A stretch of 64,000 nt of DNA from Aselliscus stoliczkanus (GCA_033961575.1 CM066733.1:139736421-139800420), one strand, 5' to 3'; positions 1-12,874 are shown, counted from the stretch's first letter. Program-made: numbers and translations. The notes: generated from the sequence alone by a model not told the origin.

Positions 1-814
1 TCCTGGGGTCCCCACAGAACTACCGCCTGGCTTAGGTTGTCTCCCCTCTTTTCTAGGAGATCTTACCCGTCATTGGCTGCATAGTTATCTCATTGGGGTA
101 CCACAAGAACTTGCCATAAATACAGTGAAAGTACTGTCTCCTATAGAATCTGATGTAGAGAAAAGGCACATGGATTCATAGGCATGGAGACTATAACCGA
201 CCATGAAACCTTGTCATATATTGGGGTGCTGACGGCTCCCAGCACATGCCCTTTCCTGGAATCTCTGCTTCCCAAACCCTACTGAGGTGGAGTGGGCAGG
301 ACTGCATCAGCCCAGCCTTCTTGCCACAGTAGACCGGGCTGCGGATGGGCACCTGAATCAACAAGGCCAACGTTCTCTCCCAACGATTTGAATGATAAAT
401 TTACTGCAAGGACACATAAGGTCATATTCTGCTATGTGTACAGAGAAGCAAGACAATCAGATGTGTGGAGAGAGAAAAGAATGCGGCAAACACACAGACA
501 AAAGCAAAGATGAGTGACCCTGCAGCCAACAAGAGAAAAAGACACTAAGTGAGCAGCTGCTTTGAGTCCCAGTGGATTGTCTAACTCAAGTTCCAGACTT
601 CAGGAGGCCTGGCTGAATGCTCTGCTGCCTGTACTTGTGATGGAATGACCCCTGACACAGGAGGTTGTCTTGGACCTGGCCATGCCAGCACCAGCTCCTC
701 AAGAAGTGAGAGTCAAGGAGAGAAAGCCCTGAGCTATTCTAAGGTTTAAATGTCTCCTCCAATGCTTTGCTAATTCACATGTCTTATTTGAACTTATGTA
801 GTTGATTTTTAAAA
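1..814. other. Unassigned intergenic sequence
   Basis: No coding frame, RNA gene or repeat family recognised. Short open frames here are no longer than expected by chance. Confidence 0.5.
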
Positions 815-1780
815 GCTTTCATTTCAAATAGTTTAAAACTTACTGAAAGGCTGCAGAAATGGTACATCCTTTACTCAGATCCTTCAGTTGTTAAGATTCG
901 CCACATTTGTTTCACTTCTCCTTTTTCCATTCTCTCTCTCTCTCTCTCTCATTTTCTAAATCCTTTGATAGAAAGTTATAGGTATGATGCCCCATTACTT
1001 CTATATGTTTCCTAAAACACAAGGATATTCTCCCATATCATTGTAGTATAAACATCAAAATTAGGACACTGATATTAGTATATTACCATTTAAATTGCAT
1101 TGATTTACTCAGTAGTGTCTTGATATACATCCTTTCCTTTTTGGTCCATATCTCTAGTCTAGGCTCATTAGTCTTTTTTTTTCACCTCTGTGACCTTGAC
1201 CCCTTTGAAAGTACAGATTAGTTATTTTGATAGAATGCTCCTCAGTTTACATTTGTCTTATATTTCCTCAATATTAGATCCAGGCTATTCATATTTGACA
1301 GGAATATCTTAAATGTGATGCCATGTTCTTCTTAGTACATCACATCAGGAGGCATATGATATCAATTTGTCCTATTTTTGGTGATGCTGACTTTTACAAC
1401 TTAGATAAGGTAATATTGAACAGTTTTCTCCACTGTTAATTACTAAGTATTTTGTACTTCCAACCACTAATATTAGCCTCCATTGATGATTTTTGTTCAA
1501 AACTATTATCACTATGATTTTTGACAAATGGTGATTTTTTTTTCTATGTTCACTATTTCCTCTACATTTCTTAGCTGGCATTCTACTATAAGAGAATCTT
1601 TTCTCCCTCACATATTAATTCATTTACTTGTATATCAATATGGGCTCATGGATTCATATTTCATTCAATTAGTTATAATCCATATCATCACTAACTAAAA
1701 TTTGGCTGTTCAAATTTCCCCAGATTGGCCAATGGTATCCCCTTCAAGCTGCTCATTTTTTTTCCCTGGCTCTCTCCATA
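815..1780. mobile_element. Ancient L1M-type LINE-1 non-coding segment
   Basis: Matches by eye the widespread mammalian L1M 3'-region text: the phrase around CTGCAGAAATGGTACATCC, then a (TC)n tract at 931-950, GATGCCCCATTACTTCT, the CATCAGGAGGCATATGAT segment and a TTCAAGCTGCTCATT end. Highly diverged. I have not assigned strand or subfamily. Confidence 0.6.
931..950. repeat. (TC)10 microsatellite inside the L1M fragment
   Basis: Twenty bases of pure TC repeat at the position where this L1M consensus itself carries a CT-rich stretch. Confidence 0.9.
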
Positions 1781-2996
1781 CATGCCAGCAAGTGGGTCCA
1801 GTCTGCTTGGTCATGCTGACCTGCTAGCATCCCTAGCCCTGGGCCATACTCATATCCCAAGAAGCTATGAATCTAAATGCTGAACTTGACACAGCTGTTT
1901 CAACAGGCTTCATTTCAGTTATTTTTTTAGGCTATTGAGATCATTTTGAGTTTTGATTCTGTCATCCAATGCATTTGCTGTCCTTTCTACTTTTGAAGCT
2001 ACCTAAGCATTTAATGCATTTTTATTCAGGTTGATAAGATTTTGAGCATAACAGTGGGGAAAATTTCCTCTTATTAGAAATATTCTTTACGGGTGGAATT
2101 GATACATTAATACACACTGTTTTTAAGTTGTAGTTTAACCAGCTCCAAACTAAATTTTAAGGACTATTTAGTCTGCATTTATTCATTGTGACCACAAGAT
2201 ATCTTGAGGTACGTTTTCTAATAGTGTGCCCAAATTACCATACATTCTGTCTGTGCATAGTAGAGTGACCTTATAAAATATGAAATCAGTGAACCCATGC
2301 TGGTCTCTATTGCTCATTACTTTCTTATCAAAGGGGTTAAGTAACTTGCTCCAAGGATTGCTACTAAGTGAAATCCTGGAATTTGAACCCAGGCTGGTAT
2401 GTCATGAATACCTTGCTGTTTTATAACACCTCTATCTGTTTACATGGGGATGTAGAAAGGACCTCCTCTCTCTGATTTTACATTATGTTGCTTTAATGAA
2501 ATATTGTCAGAGTGCAAGTGTTGGCCCATAGGTGTACCCAAGGGCAAGACAAGGGTTGACTTGTCTTGGTAGGCCCAAGATTTACTACTGCCTTAGATCC
2601 CTGGATGTATATAGGCAGCCATTCTTCACAGTTTCTTGGAGCTTTTCCCAGGATGTCCTACTGACTTGCCCATTTGATTAAAACTTAGGAAAGCAGGCAT
2701 GAGTTTCTTTAATGAAGAGCAAACATTTCTAAAACACAATTATGAAATTATTTCTACATGTGAAATATTTACCCAAGATTATTTTCTCTCTCCTAATATC
2801 TATATTTCAAGGATTATGGATTTCTATGCAGCTTTTTAGTGTAAGGAAAGTGAAGAATTTGGTTGTTGTCATTTTCTTCTTTCTTAACACCTTTAAATCT
2901 AAGGCTCCTCATTACTTAGAAATGCCACAAAAGCTATGAAAGACATACCCGGCTACCTGATGAAGGTGGCTTTGCTAGACATAAAAAAGAAGAGGA
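1781..2996. other. Unassigned intergenic sequence
   Basis: AT-rich, no feature recognised; may include further decayed LINE sequence. Confidence 0.4.
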
Positions 2997-3121
2997 GGGC
3001 CGGCCGAGTGGCACAGTGGTTAAGTGCTGGCTTGGGAAGCCAGCGGCCCCGGTTCGGATCCCACATATGAGAGCCAGTGACACTGCCGTCAAAAAAAATA
3101 AAAATAAAATAAATAAATAAA
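2997..3121 (+). mobile_element. Short tRNA-derived SINE (bat type)
   Basis: Starts GGGCCGGCCGAGTGG and carries a tRNA-like head: A-box region about 3006-3020 and B box GGTTCGGATCC at 3051-3061. It then runs through the CCAGTGACACTGCC segment into an A-rich (AAAT)n tail. This short form ends about 100 bp in, where the long form continues into a second module. Confidence 0.85.
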
Positions 3122-4106
3122 GTCCTCATCACAAGAAAAAAAATTGTGTAACTATATATGGTGACAATGTTAACTAGGCTTAGTGTGGTGATCATTTCAC
3201 AATATATACAAATATCAAATCATTATAAAAAAAAAGAAGAGGAAACAAAAATCTCCTTAAGTACTAGGAGTAGTCCACAGAGGATGTTTTGCTGGACTGG
3301 GTAGAATGTTGTGTGCAAAGATCACATTCTTGAGGTTGTGGTCATGTTGAAGGTGTAAGAACAGAGGAAGAGAAAGGTTCTGAACAAAGGAAGATTTAAG
3401 TTGACTAGAAAATCCCCACAGAGGAGTCTTTAAATTCAAGAGAAGTGGTCCAAGGAGCCCTCCTTGGACCACTTGGAAATGAACTGCATGAGATAACAGA
3501 GACACTTCTGTGGGGAGCAGTCCCAAGCCGGCAGCTGCTCAGGCAAGTCCACCCACCAAGACTTAGTCACTTGTGGCTCTGTGGCTCTCAGAGCTTCTGG
3601 GGTAAGGGCTCCCTGTCAACCAGCTCTCAGGAAGATGGCCCTTGGTGCCTAAGTCCCTTTGGTGGACAGGATGCCCACCAACGCTGCACTGAACCTGAAG
3701 CTGAGCAGGCATGAGGAAGGACCCTTGGGAAAAAATATGGATAAAATCAATAACTTGATAAAAATACCTTTTTTTCTCTACAAAATCTTTATACAAAAGT
3801 AGTATTTCCATCTCCTGTTGTCATCAAATAAATCTAGATAGTTTCTTCTGGTTTTAGTCATTGTTAAGAAAACAATGTTGCTGAGACTGCTAGCTGCCTC
3901 TCTCCCCCAATCTATTCTCTACTTCATCCAAAGATATTGAAGTACAGTGTTTGATAGGACACAGGGCTTCCTGTAATAAATACTAATAACATTGTCCAGC
4001 TTTTCTCTTAGCTGCAAGAAGCAATGTGACTAAGATTTATCCAATGACTTATAAGTAAAAGTGTTACTGGAAAGCTTCGAGGAAAACATCCTTAAAGGAC
4101 TGTGGT
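3122..4106. other. Unassigned intergenic sequence
   Basis: Contains two short purine/pyrimidine-biased stretches and small chance open frames on both strands around 3.25-3.8 kb; nothing identifiable. Confidence 0.4.
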
Positions 4107-4350
4107 GGGGCTGCCAGATAGCTCAGTTGGTAGGTGCACAAGCTCTGAACAACAGGGCTGCCAGTTCAATTCCCACATGGGCCAGTGAGCTGTGCCAGTA
4201 AGCTGCACCTTCTACAGCTAAGATTGTGAACAACAGCTTGACCTAGAGCTGGGCTGTCGTGAGTGGCTGGCAGCTGTCCAACGACTGGCGACCGACTGCC
4301 TCAGCCAGGCCAGTGAGCAGCGTCCTCCACAACTAGACTGAGAACAGTTG
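4107..4350 (+). mobile_element. tRNA-derived SINE, second subtype, diverged
   Basis: GGGGCTGCCAGATAGCTCAG head with a B-box-like GCCAGTTCAATTCCC, then body modules shared with the long SINEs of this window (CCTAGAGCTGGGCTGTCG, CTCCACAACTAGACTGAG). No clear poly(A) tail or duplication remains, so it is probably older than the GGCCGGCC-headed copies. Confidence 0.75.
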
Positions 4351-7300
4351 CTCAGGGGGTGGGAGGAAGTGAGGGGGTGCGGGGGGAGACTTTGTGGCAG
4401 GCCCTTTGCCTGCTCCTGGGAACTTGGATTTGATGACTGATGCCTCAACCATTGTATTGGACCATGAGGATTGTGATCACAGCTTAGGGCTAGAAGAGAG
4501 CTAGAAAAAAGGTTTTCCCTGAAGTCTTTATAAAGCCAAGCCACCACCCCAACTCTGGACTACTGACATTCAGACTTCCATGAGGACTGACATAAACATT
4601 TTCTGGGGAAGGCTTTTTTATCTGCAGCCAAGGTAGTCCTACCTGATATTAGTATAAATTAGTATAAATATTAGTATTAGTATAAGAAATACAGGAAAGA
4701 ACTCAATGCTTATCTTCCCATACTAACACTTGAGCTTTTTCTTTTTATCACATGTCCTCTCTATCCTGCTCTAAAAAACTGACATACAGTTCAAGGGAAT
4801 GATCAGGTTTTCAACTTATCTATCTGAATATTGATGTAGGAAAAGAAAAAAAAAGCTCACATGCTTAATTCTTTCGCTTCTAAGTGAAATTACAATAAAC
4901 TAATATAAGGTGCCCGGCAAAGTATCTTCAGGGCACAAAAGCGTGAAAAGAGTTTATGAAATTGAAGGCATTGGTCCCATTAATATGTTCCTCCTCTCTG
5001 GGTCTCCCCATTCTCTGCTTCTGTAATGATCCTCAGGTATATGAGATGAGAACACCGGAGACAGACAGGCTAGAGATATATGATGGGAGTCAGCAACCTA
5101 GAGGCGGTAATGAAAGCAAAGGACTGAATAATACAATTATTCAAGACTAAGGAGATGAGTGAGAAGAGGGTCTTTGATGAATTACTGCAGAGAGTTCACC
5201 TTTACACCACAGGTAGAGAAAGAGAACCCCCAATGAAGACTGTGAAGGAGTGGTAAGAGATACTAAAGAAAAAAAAATTATCATCAATGTCTTTTTTTGA
5301 TAAACTGGTAAACAGTATCAACTTCTTACGATCTGGGAAATAAGATATGAATTGATAGGTTACTTGGATCTAGCAACTAGGACGTCATTGATGATGGCTG
5401 ATACAAAGGCAGTTTCAGGTGGCAAGGATGGGAGCTGGGGAGGGGTTCAGGCAGGAGGAGGGGCCAAAATTCTGTGTGTAGACTATCCAAGGCTATGTCC
5501 AGTACACAAACTAATTTGGCTGCTTTTTTGTTTGTGTTCAATGGCAAAGTCAGTTCAAAAGGCAGTTGTTGATAGATTGGACTTTTTCAAGTCCTTTGAA
5601 GCCAATTAATATTTGTGTGCAAACCCAGCCTATGTTACAAGAATGAGAAAACTGGAAAGCAGTCTTTCTTGGAGGGTAAAATTTCCTCTCTTATGGGCAC
5701 CTGGGAAAGGCAGGGAACAACTAATGGGCGCCACTAGCCTGAATATTCACATTAGCCTCCAGAGGCATTAAAGAGCTAAGCATCTGTTCTACTGTATCCA
5801 AAATTGAGCACTTATCATAAAGAGGGAAGCTGAACCCTGGAAGAGAAGACACCTAGGCCAAGTGCTTGAGAAACTGACCTGCCTTTTGGGGGGCTAGAAT
5901 TAGGATGGAAATTTGGAAGTTGGAAGAATCTCTGTTTTTTCCCACTGTTTGAATTTTCTATAATTATATCCTTTTTGAAAAAGGTTGGTAGTTCGTAAAG
6001 TTCTCTGATCATGTAAAGACAGTTTCTTCTTTTTTATCTCTGTTTTTCAGTGCCTTGTGTAATCGCTCGCTAAATATATTTCACCATTTTATTTACTTTG
6101 GGCTGAAGCGCTGACACTATTATTTGACTTCTCTACATCCAACTCTAAGCTGCACTTTTCAAAGATAAATCACTGTAATTATTTATTCTCTTGAAAAGGA
6201 GCAGGAGGTGTAAAAGCCAAACTAATATGCACCTTTAACCCACCCGAATGACATTTTGGAAACCGACTGCTCAGAACCCTAAACTTCGACTTCGTATTTC
6301 TAGATCCTCTAACAGTATCAGATAATTAAGGATTGTGGAATGAGTTGAAAGATTTTCACTTAATTTTCAAAGACTGCCAACCATAGCTACATATTTATAA
6401 GGATTTTTATTGAGTCTTACAGGGTTAAACCTCAGGGTTGGTTAGCTCATCAACAAACTCAGAAATAAACTGAAAACTAGAGATTTGAAATTCAGAGTGA
6501 ACCTTCAAAGCTAAGGCTAGGGAAATTTTTATTCAGTTGATTTGGTTTGTTTTTAGAAGGCATTTTTACCTCACTAGCAATTGTCTTAGGTAACTTAAAA
6601 TGCAATCATAATTACGAATTCGAATCTCCTAACCTTCATGGTGTCAGAAAAAGAAGTTCGCTAAAAATCATTTCCAGTCCAGTCTGAGGTAAAGAGAGGT
6701 TTTTCTGAAATTATTTTTCCTCAGGTGGATGGACAAAAAATGGTCCACATATGTACCTTGAACTGACTCTGTAAGTATAATATGCATAAAGGCAATTACT
6801 GTTTTCATTCAGGAAATGCACCGGCATCAGGGCCTTAATGTCAAATACACTTCTTCCCCAACATTAGCTGCCAAGATCTGCTAAAAAATATATATATATT
6901 TATTTTTCTACTGCAAAAATTTCTTGGTTCATTGTTCACAAGTACTTCCCAGGCTCTTGGGAAAAAACTTGGCTCATCAGAAATGGTTCAGGTTTTTCTC
7001 ATCTGTACCCCTGCTGTTTCTATTTTAAACACTTTCAAAATGCACTCTCTTAATTGCGTGCTACACAAGGAAATGGTGGTGGTGGTGAAGAGAAAACCAG
7101 GAGCCCAAAATGGCATCACTCACCCTAAAAGCCCATGAATCCAAACTTAGATGTAATGCCTGATCTAATTGCAATTTCACCTCCCCATAAACAAAATCTT
7201 AATCAACCAGTCTGGAATTTTCTGGTCAAGCACCAGTAAGGCGATCTGTCACTTGGGCCCTCTCCTGTTCCCCATAGAAAGCAGAAGCAATCTCCATTCC

Positions 7301-7739
7301 TTCCTGTTCTCTTCTCCCAAAGAAAAGATGTCCTAAAAAAAAAAAAAATCATTTCTCTTCTTTTGTATTAGTTCCCTTGCCCCATCCTTCCTTCTTCCTA
7401 TAAAAAATCTCCCATTTTGTACAACCCCTTTGATCACTCTTCTAGTTGCTAGATGAGATATTGACTGATTTATGAATTGCTTAATAAAACAATTGAATCT
7501 TCAAATTTACAAGTTGAATTTTGCTCAGTGGAATGTCTTAGGGTTTAACTCATTCTCACAAAAGCAAATGTTTAGAGGATGGAAGCTAATTGTAAGCAGA
7601 AACCAAGAAAATAACTTGCAGAATTCTAATTCTAGTAGCTAATTTATAGAGTAAATTGATATATCAAATTTGCTGTTTGCTTTTATAAAATGTGTCATTT
7701 CTCAGATTTCCAGTATTTCATATGGGAATTTTTTAGTCT
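4351..7739. other. Unassigned intergenic sequence
   Basis: About 3.4 kb without a recognised repeat apart from (TA)n near 6887-6899. The 6050-6700 stretch is low in repeats and moderately GC-balanced, which could mean a conserved non-coding element, but only alignment can show that. Confidence 0.4.
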
Positions 7740-7752
7740 ATACTTATTTCTT

Positions 7753-8175
7753 TTTTCTTTATTTTTATTTTATTTTTTTTAGATTTTTTTATTAGGGAAT
7801 TGGGGAAGGGGAACAGTGTTGGGGAACTGGGGAAGGGGAACAGCCAAGTTGTTGTCCTTCAGTCTTAGTTGTGGAGGCTGCAGCTAGCTCAGCTCCAAGT
7901 CCAGTCACCATCTAGCCGCCCATTGACAGCAAGAGGCCCCTCAGTTCAAGGTGCCGTGTTCAATCTTAGTTTGTGAATGGGTGTAACCCATCATCCCATG
8001 TGGGAGTCAAACCAGAAACCTTGTTGCTAAGAGCGCACACTCTAACCACTGAGCTATCCGGCTGCCCATGGGCAGCTCAGCTCAGGCGCAGCTTGCTGGC
8101 CCATGTGGGAATGGAACTGATGACCCTGTTGCTCAGAGCTTGTGCTGTTAACCAACTGAGCCACTTGGCCGGCCC
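7753..8175 (-). mobile_element. Long composite SINE with multiple tRNA-like modules
   Basis: On the minus strand it begins GGGCCGGCCAAGTGGCTCAG, contains two further tRNA-like units (each with a TGGCTCAG-type A region and a CCCACATG-flanked B region) and ends in the CCCCTTCCCCAA repeats and an A-rich tail. Flanking 13-bp duplication ATACTTATTTCTT at 7740-7752 and 8176-8188 confirms retroposition. Confidence 0.88.
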
Positions 8176-8188
8176 ATACTTATTTCTT

Positions 8189-8639
8189 AATATACAGGAT
8201 TGTTTTAGCTAAATTCTGATTTCTTTTAGATGGTTTTAAATTTGAAATTAAAATTTAAAACTGATAGAGATGTGAAAATATTCCTGTAAAACTAATTAAT
8301 AAGTCAGTAAAACTGATAAATCTGCGATTTGGTCATTTGGAAAATTTGCTTGATGCGAACTTGATGTGTGGTGACTAGGTTAAGACATGGCCGCCCTGTG
8401 GAGTAGTGTGTATGCTGCATTAATCTAGCAGTGCAATTCACAAAGACTATGCTATGCATGGGCCACTTGAAGTTGTGAGACACAGAGACCCTCGACCAGA
8501 ACTAGATCATGGTATGTTTGGCCCCAGCCCTGTAGGATGTTGACAGCTCCAGTAATTAGAACAGCAACTCCAGACTAATTTGGAAGAACACACATATCCT
8601 AGAAGTTCAAACAAAGGAGATAAAGGCCAATAGCACAGC
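8189..8639. other. Unassigned intergenic sequence
   Basis: No feature recognised. Confidence 0.4.
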
Positions 8640-8800
8640 CTGTACTGTTAGCATCATCTGGAGAATTTAAAAATCCTTATATTCAGGTTACACCCCAGGC
8701 CAATTAAATGAGAATTTTTGGTGTGATCTAGGCATGAACATTTTTAAAAAAAGCTTCTTAGGTGACTGCAATATCCAACTGTTGTATAATAAAAAATTTG
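8640..8800. mobile_element. hAT-Charlie-type MITE remnant (MER5/MER20-like)
   Basis: The GCATCATCTGGAGAATTTAAA, CACCCCAGGCCAATTAAAT and GCTTCTTAGGTGACTGCAAT string follows the familiar MER5-type order. A TTTGAGAACCACT end-like motif is found only at 9725-9737, suggesting the element was split by the SINE/LTR cluster that follows. Confidence 0.55.
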
Positions 8801-8801
8801 A

Positions 8802-8908
8802 GGGCTGGCCAAGTGGCGTGGTGATTAAGCACTGGCTTGGGAAGCCAGCGGCCCCAGTTTGGTCCCACATATGAGGGCCAGTGACAGTGCTCTCAGAAAA
8901 AAAAAAAA
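8802..8908 (+). mobile_element. Short tRNA-derived SINE (bat type)
   Basis: GGGCTGGCCAAGTGGCGTGG head, CCAGCGGCCCC core, GAGGGCCAGTGACAGTGC end and poly(A). The B box is damaged (GTTTGGTCCC). Confidence 0.85.
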
Positions 8909-8935
8909 TTGACTGGCATTTGTCCCCAGTTTCTT

Positions 8936-9039
8936 TTTTTTTTTTTAGAGGGCAGTGTCACTGGCCCTCATATGTGGGATTTGAACTCGGGCCACTGGTG
9001 TCCCTCAGCTCTTAACCACCACACCACTCGGCCAGCCCC
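8936..9039 (-). mobile_element. Short tRNA-derived SINE, inverted relative to its neighbour
   Basis: Poly-T at the left end and GGCCAGCCCC at the right show minus orientation. A perfect 15-bp target-site duplication, TGTCCCCAGTTTCTT, lies at 8921-8935 and 9040-9054. It sits 27 bp from the + strand SINE at 8802-8908, making an inverted repeat. Confidence 0.9.
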
Positions 9040-9094
9040 TGTCCCCAGTTTCTTGAGTGGAGACTCTAAATTCTTGGAATTTCGTCAGTGACAG

Positions 9095-9620
9095 TGGTGT
9101 CTTTGTTATTCACGGTGGCCCTTGGACCACATCTGAGTTTATGCTAAGGAGATGATTCAGAGTGGAAACTGGTCATGACCAAAAGACCAACCATGTGATC
9201 AGATGATTGAGTCTTTGAGCCACAGTGATATTAGCGCAACCTCTCAACTTCCAGGAAGAGGAAGAGGAGTGGGGATTGAGTTCTCTCACCTGGCCAATGA
9301 TTCAATCCATCACGCCTACATAATGAAACCCCAACAAAAACTCTGGACACAGAGGCTTTTGGAGGGCTTCCTGGTTGATGAACACATAGACGTGCTAGGA
9401 GGTTTACGTGTCCTGATTCCATGGTGAGGGCACGGAAACTCCATATTTGGGACCCTCCCGGACCTCACCCTATGTGCCTCTTCATTGGTCTGGTCCCAAT
9501 TTGTATCCTTTACAGTGAAACTGTAATCACAAGCTTTTCTGAGTTCTAAAAGTCTTTCTAGCAATGATTAAACCTGAAGGGATAGTAGGAACTCCCAAAT
9601 TTGAAGTGCCTGACATGAAA
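9095..9620 (+). mobile_element. Solo LTR-like fragment, ERVL/MaLR type, decayed
   Basis: Order of motifs as in an old mammalian LTR: CATGACCAAAAGACCAA, CACCTGGCCAATGATTCAAT, CTACATAATGAAACC, GGGCTTCCTGGTTGATGAAC, GCACGGAAACTCC, TTGTATCCTTTACAGTGAAA, CTGTAATC. Only regulatory LTR sequence is seen; no viral gene is present. Family not assigned. Confidence 0.55.
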
Positions 9621-11195
9621 TCTTTTTGGGGATTTCCCTTAAACCTGTGGAATCTGATGCTAACTGTGGTTGGTTAGCTTCAGAATTGAGTTGTAATATT
9701 TGCAGAACTTCTTTGAGTATTATTTGAGAACCACTATCCTAGGAAAAGGTGGTTCAGAGCATTGAATGCCAGAATCAAATTGTCCATCTAGGTCAGGTCG
9801 GGGATACTACCAGGGTCCAACTAGAAGGAGGGGTGAGGTAGGTATAGAAGAAGGTAGAAGGAAGACAGGAATGAGGGAGAGAGGCATGGCCTCAAAGACC
9901 CATAAGGGAATAAGAGTAGAAATTATGAACCAGGACGAAGGTCAGTTAGGCAAAGTGCCTACGTATTATGGGACACTATAGCTCAGTGCACTAACAAATA
10001 AGCTCTGTTGTCCCCAGAAGCAGAGGACTTTGGTACAGAGCCACAGACTCTCTCCAGCATCACCATCACCAAAAGTCATTGGAAAGAAGTTCCCTATCTA
10101 ACCAGAACTCGTTTTATGATGAGGGTGGAATTGAACCAGCTGGTGCCAGAATTATCATTGCCATGGCTGGGTCAATCTGAAGTCAGTAAGTACAACATTT
10201 AAATAATTAAAATTCTTCCCATAAGTGGCTTCTTAAAAAAAAAATATGCTGAATATACTGTAATTTCAATATGCCTTGGTGTCTTGGATTTCTTGATATT
10301 GAAGTCTGAATGAGAAGCTCTGGTCAAAATTGGGTTGTCACTGAGAAAGGTTAAGTGGCTGGCTTCCAAGAAGTATCACAAATTGGCCTTTATCCTGATG
10401 CCTTCACTTCAAAGAGACAGTCCACGGTCTCTTTCAGCTTTCCAGGTGCATAGTTTCCTTCTTGCCACTACTCTACAATTGCTTCAACTTGGACAAGCTG
10501 ACTCACAATGAGTAAACTTCAGGAGTCTGGAGTATATAAACCAGAATATGTGTTAATTCCTAATCTATCAATATGACTAGGCTTTCTCTATACATAAAAT
10601 TACTTGGGGGAAAAAATTGTAGAAAAATGGCACATGGTGAGCATGCAGTGAAAGCAAGTCAAATCAGTTGAACCACACTTAGGATTCCTAACGGCCTGAA
10701 GCTCTAATTGATTTATGGAGTCCCTTCTCCACCTTGGTGTTGGATGCACTTGCTCAATGACCAGCCTTCAGCCTTGCTGCACAGCATTAGTTAGGTCCTG
10801 CGATGATTGTCTCTGCAGCTGTCCCCTCTCTTTGCTTTCTTTATTTATCAATGTTCTCTGCTGATTGATTCTTCTTTCTTTAGATGTGTTATTAACTTTA
10901 ATCAGGTGACTCCAAATCTTTCTGTCCTGAGAGCCATTCTGTCTCTTATCAAGGTGACTTTATATAGCTCTCCTCTGGTTCATCGTATAGTGTTTTTATG
11001 TTTGACTCTCAAAGGATAATTTTAAAAATTATCCTTATTTTTTTCTTCTGATTTGAAAATGCATTTTTTTTCCCCATTGGAAAGTACATAAAAACATAAA
11101 AGTCATTCATAATCCCACCATCTAATTGGAACAAAATTGTATTTTCTTTACTTACAAAGGTTGTTTCTGGGTCGCTGTGAGTAATCTGGGTTTTC
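9621..11195. other. Unassigned intergenic sequence
   Basis: No gene or repeat recognised except a possible MITE end at 9725-9737. Small open frames (up to 71 codons) have no recognisable content. Confidence 0.4.
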
Positions 11196-11210
11196 AAAAT
11201 TCATCTAGTT

Positions 11211-11304
11211 GGGCTGGCCGAGTGGCACGGTGGTTAAGAGCTGGCTTGGGACGTCAGTGGCCCTGGTTCGGGTCCCACATATGAGGGCCAGTGACACTGC
11301 CCTC

Positions 11305-11335
<31 letters not shown>

Positions 11336-11336
11336 T
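11211..11336 (+). mobile_element. Short tRNA-derived SINE with (AAAT)n tail
   Basis: GGGCTGGCCGAGTGGCACGG head, B box GGTTCGGGTCC, (TAAA)n tail. Perfect 14-bp duplication AAAATTCATCTAGT at 11196-11209 and 11337-11350, so a fairly recent insertion, into the edge of an old L1. Confidence 0.9.
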
Positions 11337-11350
11337 AAAATTCATCTAGT

Positions 11351-11953
11351 GGGGTATAATTTACATAAAAAATTCACCCACTCTAAGTGCCCAATTCAAT
11401 GATCGTTATCAAATATGTGGAATTGTACACCCATCATCACGACCCAATTTTAGAGCATTTCTATCAGTTTGTATCAATCCCTCAGGCCCATGTGCAGTCA
11501 GTCCCCATCCATACCTCCAGCTCCCGCTACCACTAGTTTATTTTCTGTCTCTAGAGCGTTGCCTATCAAGACATTTCATGGAAATGGAACCATATGAGAT
11601 TTGATCTTTTGTTACTGGCTTTTTTCACTTAGCATAATGTTTTTGAGGCTCATCCGTGTTGTAGTATTAGCACTTTGTACTTTGTTGCTTTTTATTACAG
11701 AACACTCTTCCATTGTTTGGATATATTGCATTTTATTTATCCATTCATCATTTGATGAAAGTCTCGATGGTTCTCCCTTTTTTTTTTTTTTTTTTTTGGC
11801 AATTTTGAGTAACGATGCTGTGAACATTATTGTGCAAGCCTTTGCATGGACATATTATTCATTTTTGGGAGGGTAGATACCTAGATATAAAACTGCTGTA
11901 CTATATAGTAAATTTATATTTAACATTTTAAGAAATTGTCAAATTCGTTTCAA
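11351..11953 (-). mobile_element. Old L1, 3' end of ORF2 and 3'UTR (antisense to + strand)
   Basis: The + strand shows the reverse complement of the L1 3' end: CTTTTTTCACTTAGCATAATG, TATTTATCCATTCATCATTTG, GATGCTGTGAACATTATTG, AGATACCTAGATATAAAACTG. A poly-T run at 11771-11789 interrupts it. The element resumes at about 12890-12965, after a younger L1 insert. Confidence 0.85.
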
Positions 11954-11968
11954 AAGTGGCTGCACCAT

Positions 11969-12874
11969 TTTATTTATTTATTTTTTAAAAATATTTTTTT
12001 TAATTAAAAATATAGCTAACATGCAATATTATATTAGTTTCAGGTGCACACCCTAGCTATTCAACATTTATATACTTAAAGAAGTGATCACTATGATAAC
12101 TCCAGCAACCACCTAACACCATATCACACTATCACATTATTGACTATACGCGTATTCCCTATGCTGTACATTATAGCCCCATGACTTATTTGTTTTATAT
12201 TGAAAATTTGGACCGCTTATTGCCCTTCACTTTCCCTCCCTTTATTTTTTTAATTACAGTTGACATTCAATATTATTTTATATTCATTTCAGATGTATAG
12301 CATAGTGGTTAAACAATTATATAATTTAAGAAATGATCCCCCGGACTAATCTAGTACCCACCTAGCACTATACATAGTTATTACCATATTATTGACTATA
12401 TTCCTTATGCTTTTCTTTTCATCCCCATGACTATTTTGTAACTACCAATTTGTACTTCTTCATCCCTTCACTTTTTTCACCCTGCTCCCAACACCCTCCC
12501 ATCTATCATTCCAATAAATCTAGTACCTATCTGACACTATGCATAGTTACTACAATATTATTGATTATATTCCTTATGCTACACCCTACATCCCATGACT
12601 ACTTTGTAACAACTAATTTGCACTTCTTAATCCCTTCCCCTTTTTCACCTACCTCCAAGCCCCCACCCATCTGGCAACCATCAAAATGTTCTCTTTATGT
12701 ATGAGTTTATTTCTGTTTTGTTTGTTTGTTTATTTTGTTCTTTAGATTCCACATAGAAAAGAAATCACATTGCACCTGTCTTTCTCTGTCTGACACTCCA
12801 CTCAGCGCAGTACCCTCCAGGTCCATCCATGCTGCCACAGATGGTAAGAACCCATTCCTTTCCCTGGCCGAATA
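11969..12874 (-). mobile_element. 5'-truncated younger L1 inserted into the older L1
   Basis: A 906-bp antisense L1 3' end is bounded by a perfect 15-bp target-site duplication AAGTGGCTGCACCAT (11954-11968 and 12875-12889), with the A-rich tail at the left edge. The 3'UTR contains three diverged copies of a module of roughly 170-250 bp, with ATTATTGACTATA-like anchors near 12137, 12388 and 12558. The right end shows the L1 text TCTTTCTCTGTCTGACA and GGTCCATCCATGCTG. Confidence 0.88.

Noticed and set aside
3051..3061. tRNA gene suggested by A and B boxes in several places
   Set aside because: All such boxes belong to tRNA-derived SINEs; no complete cloverleaf with acceptor stem was seen.
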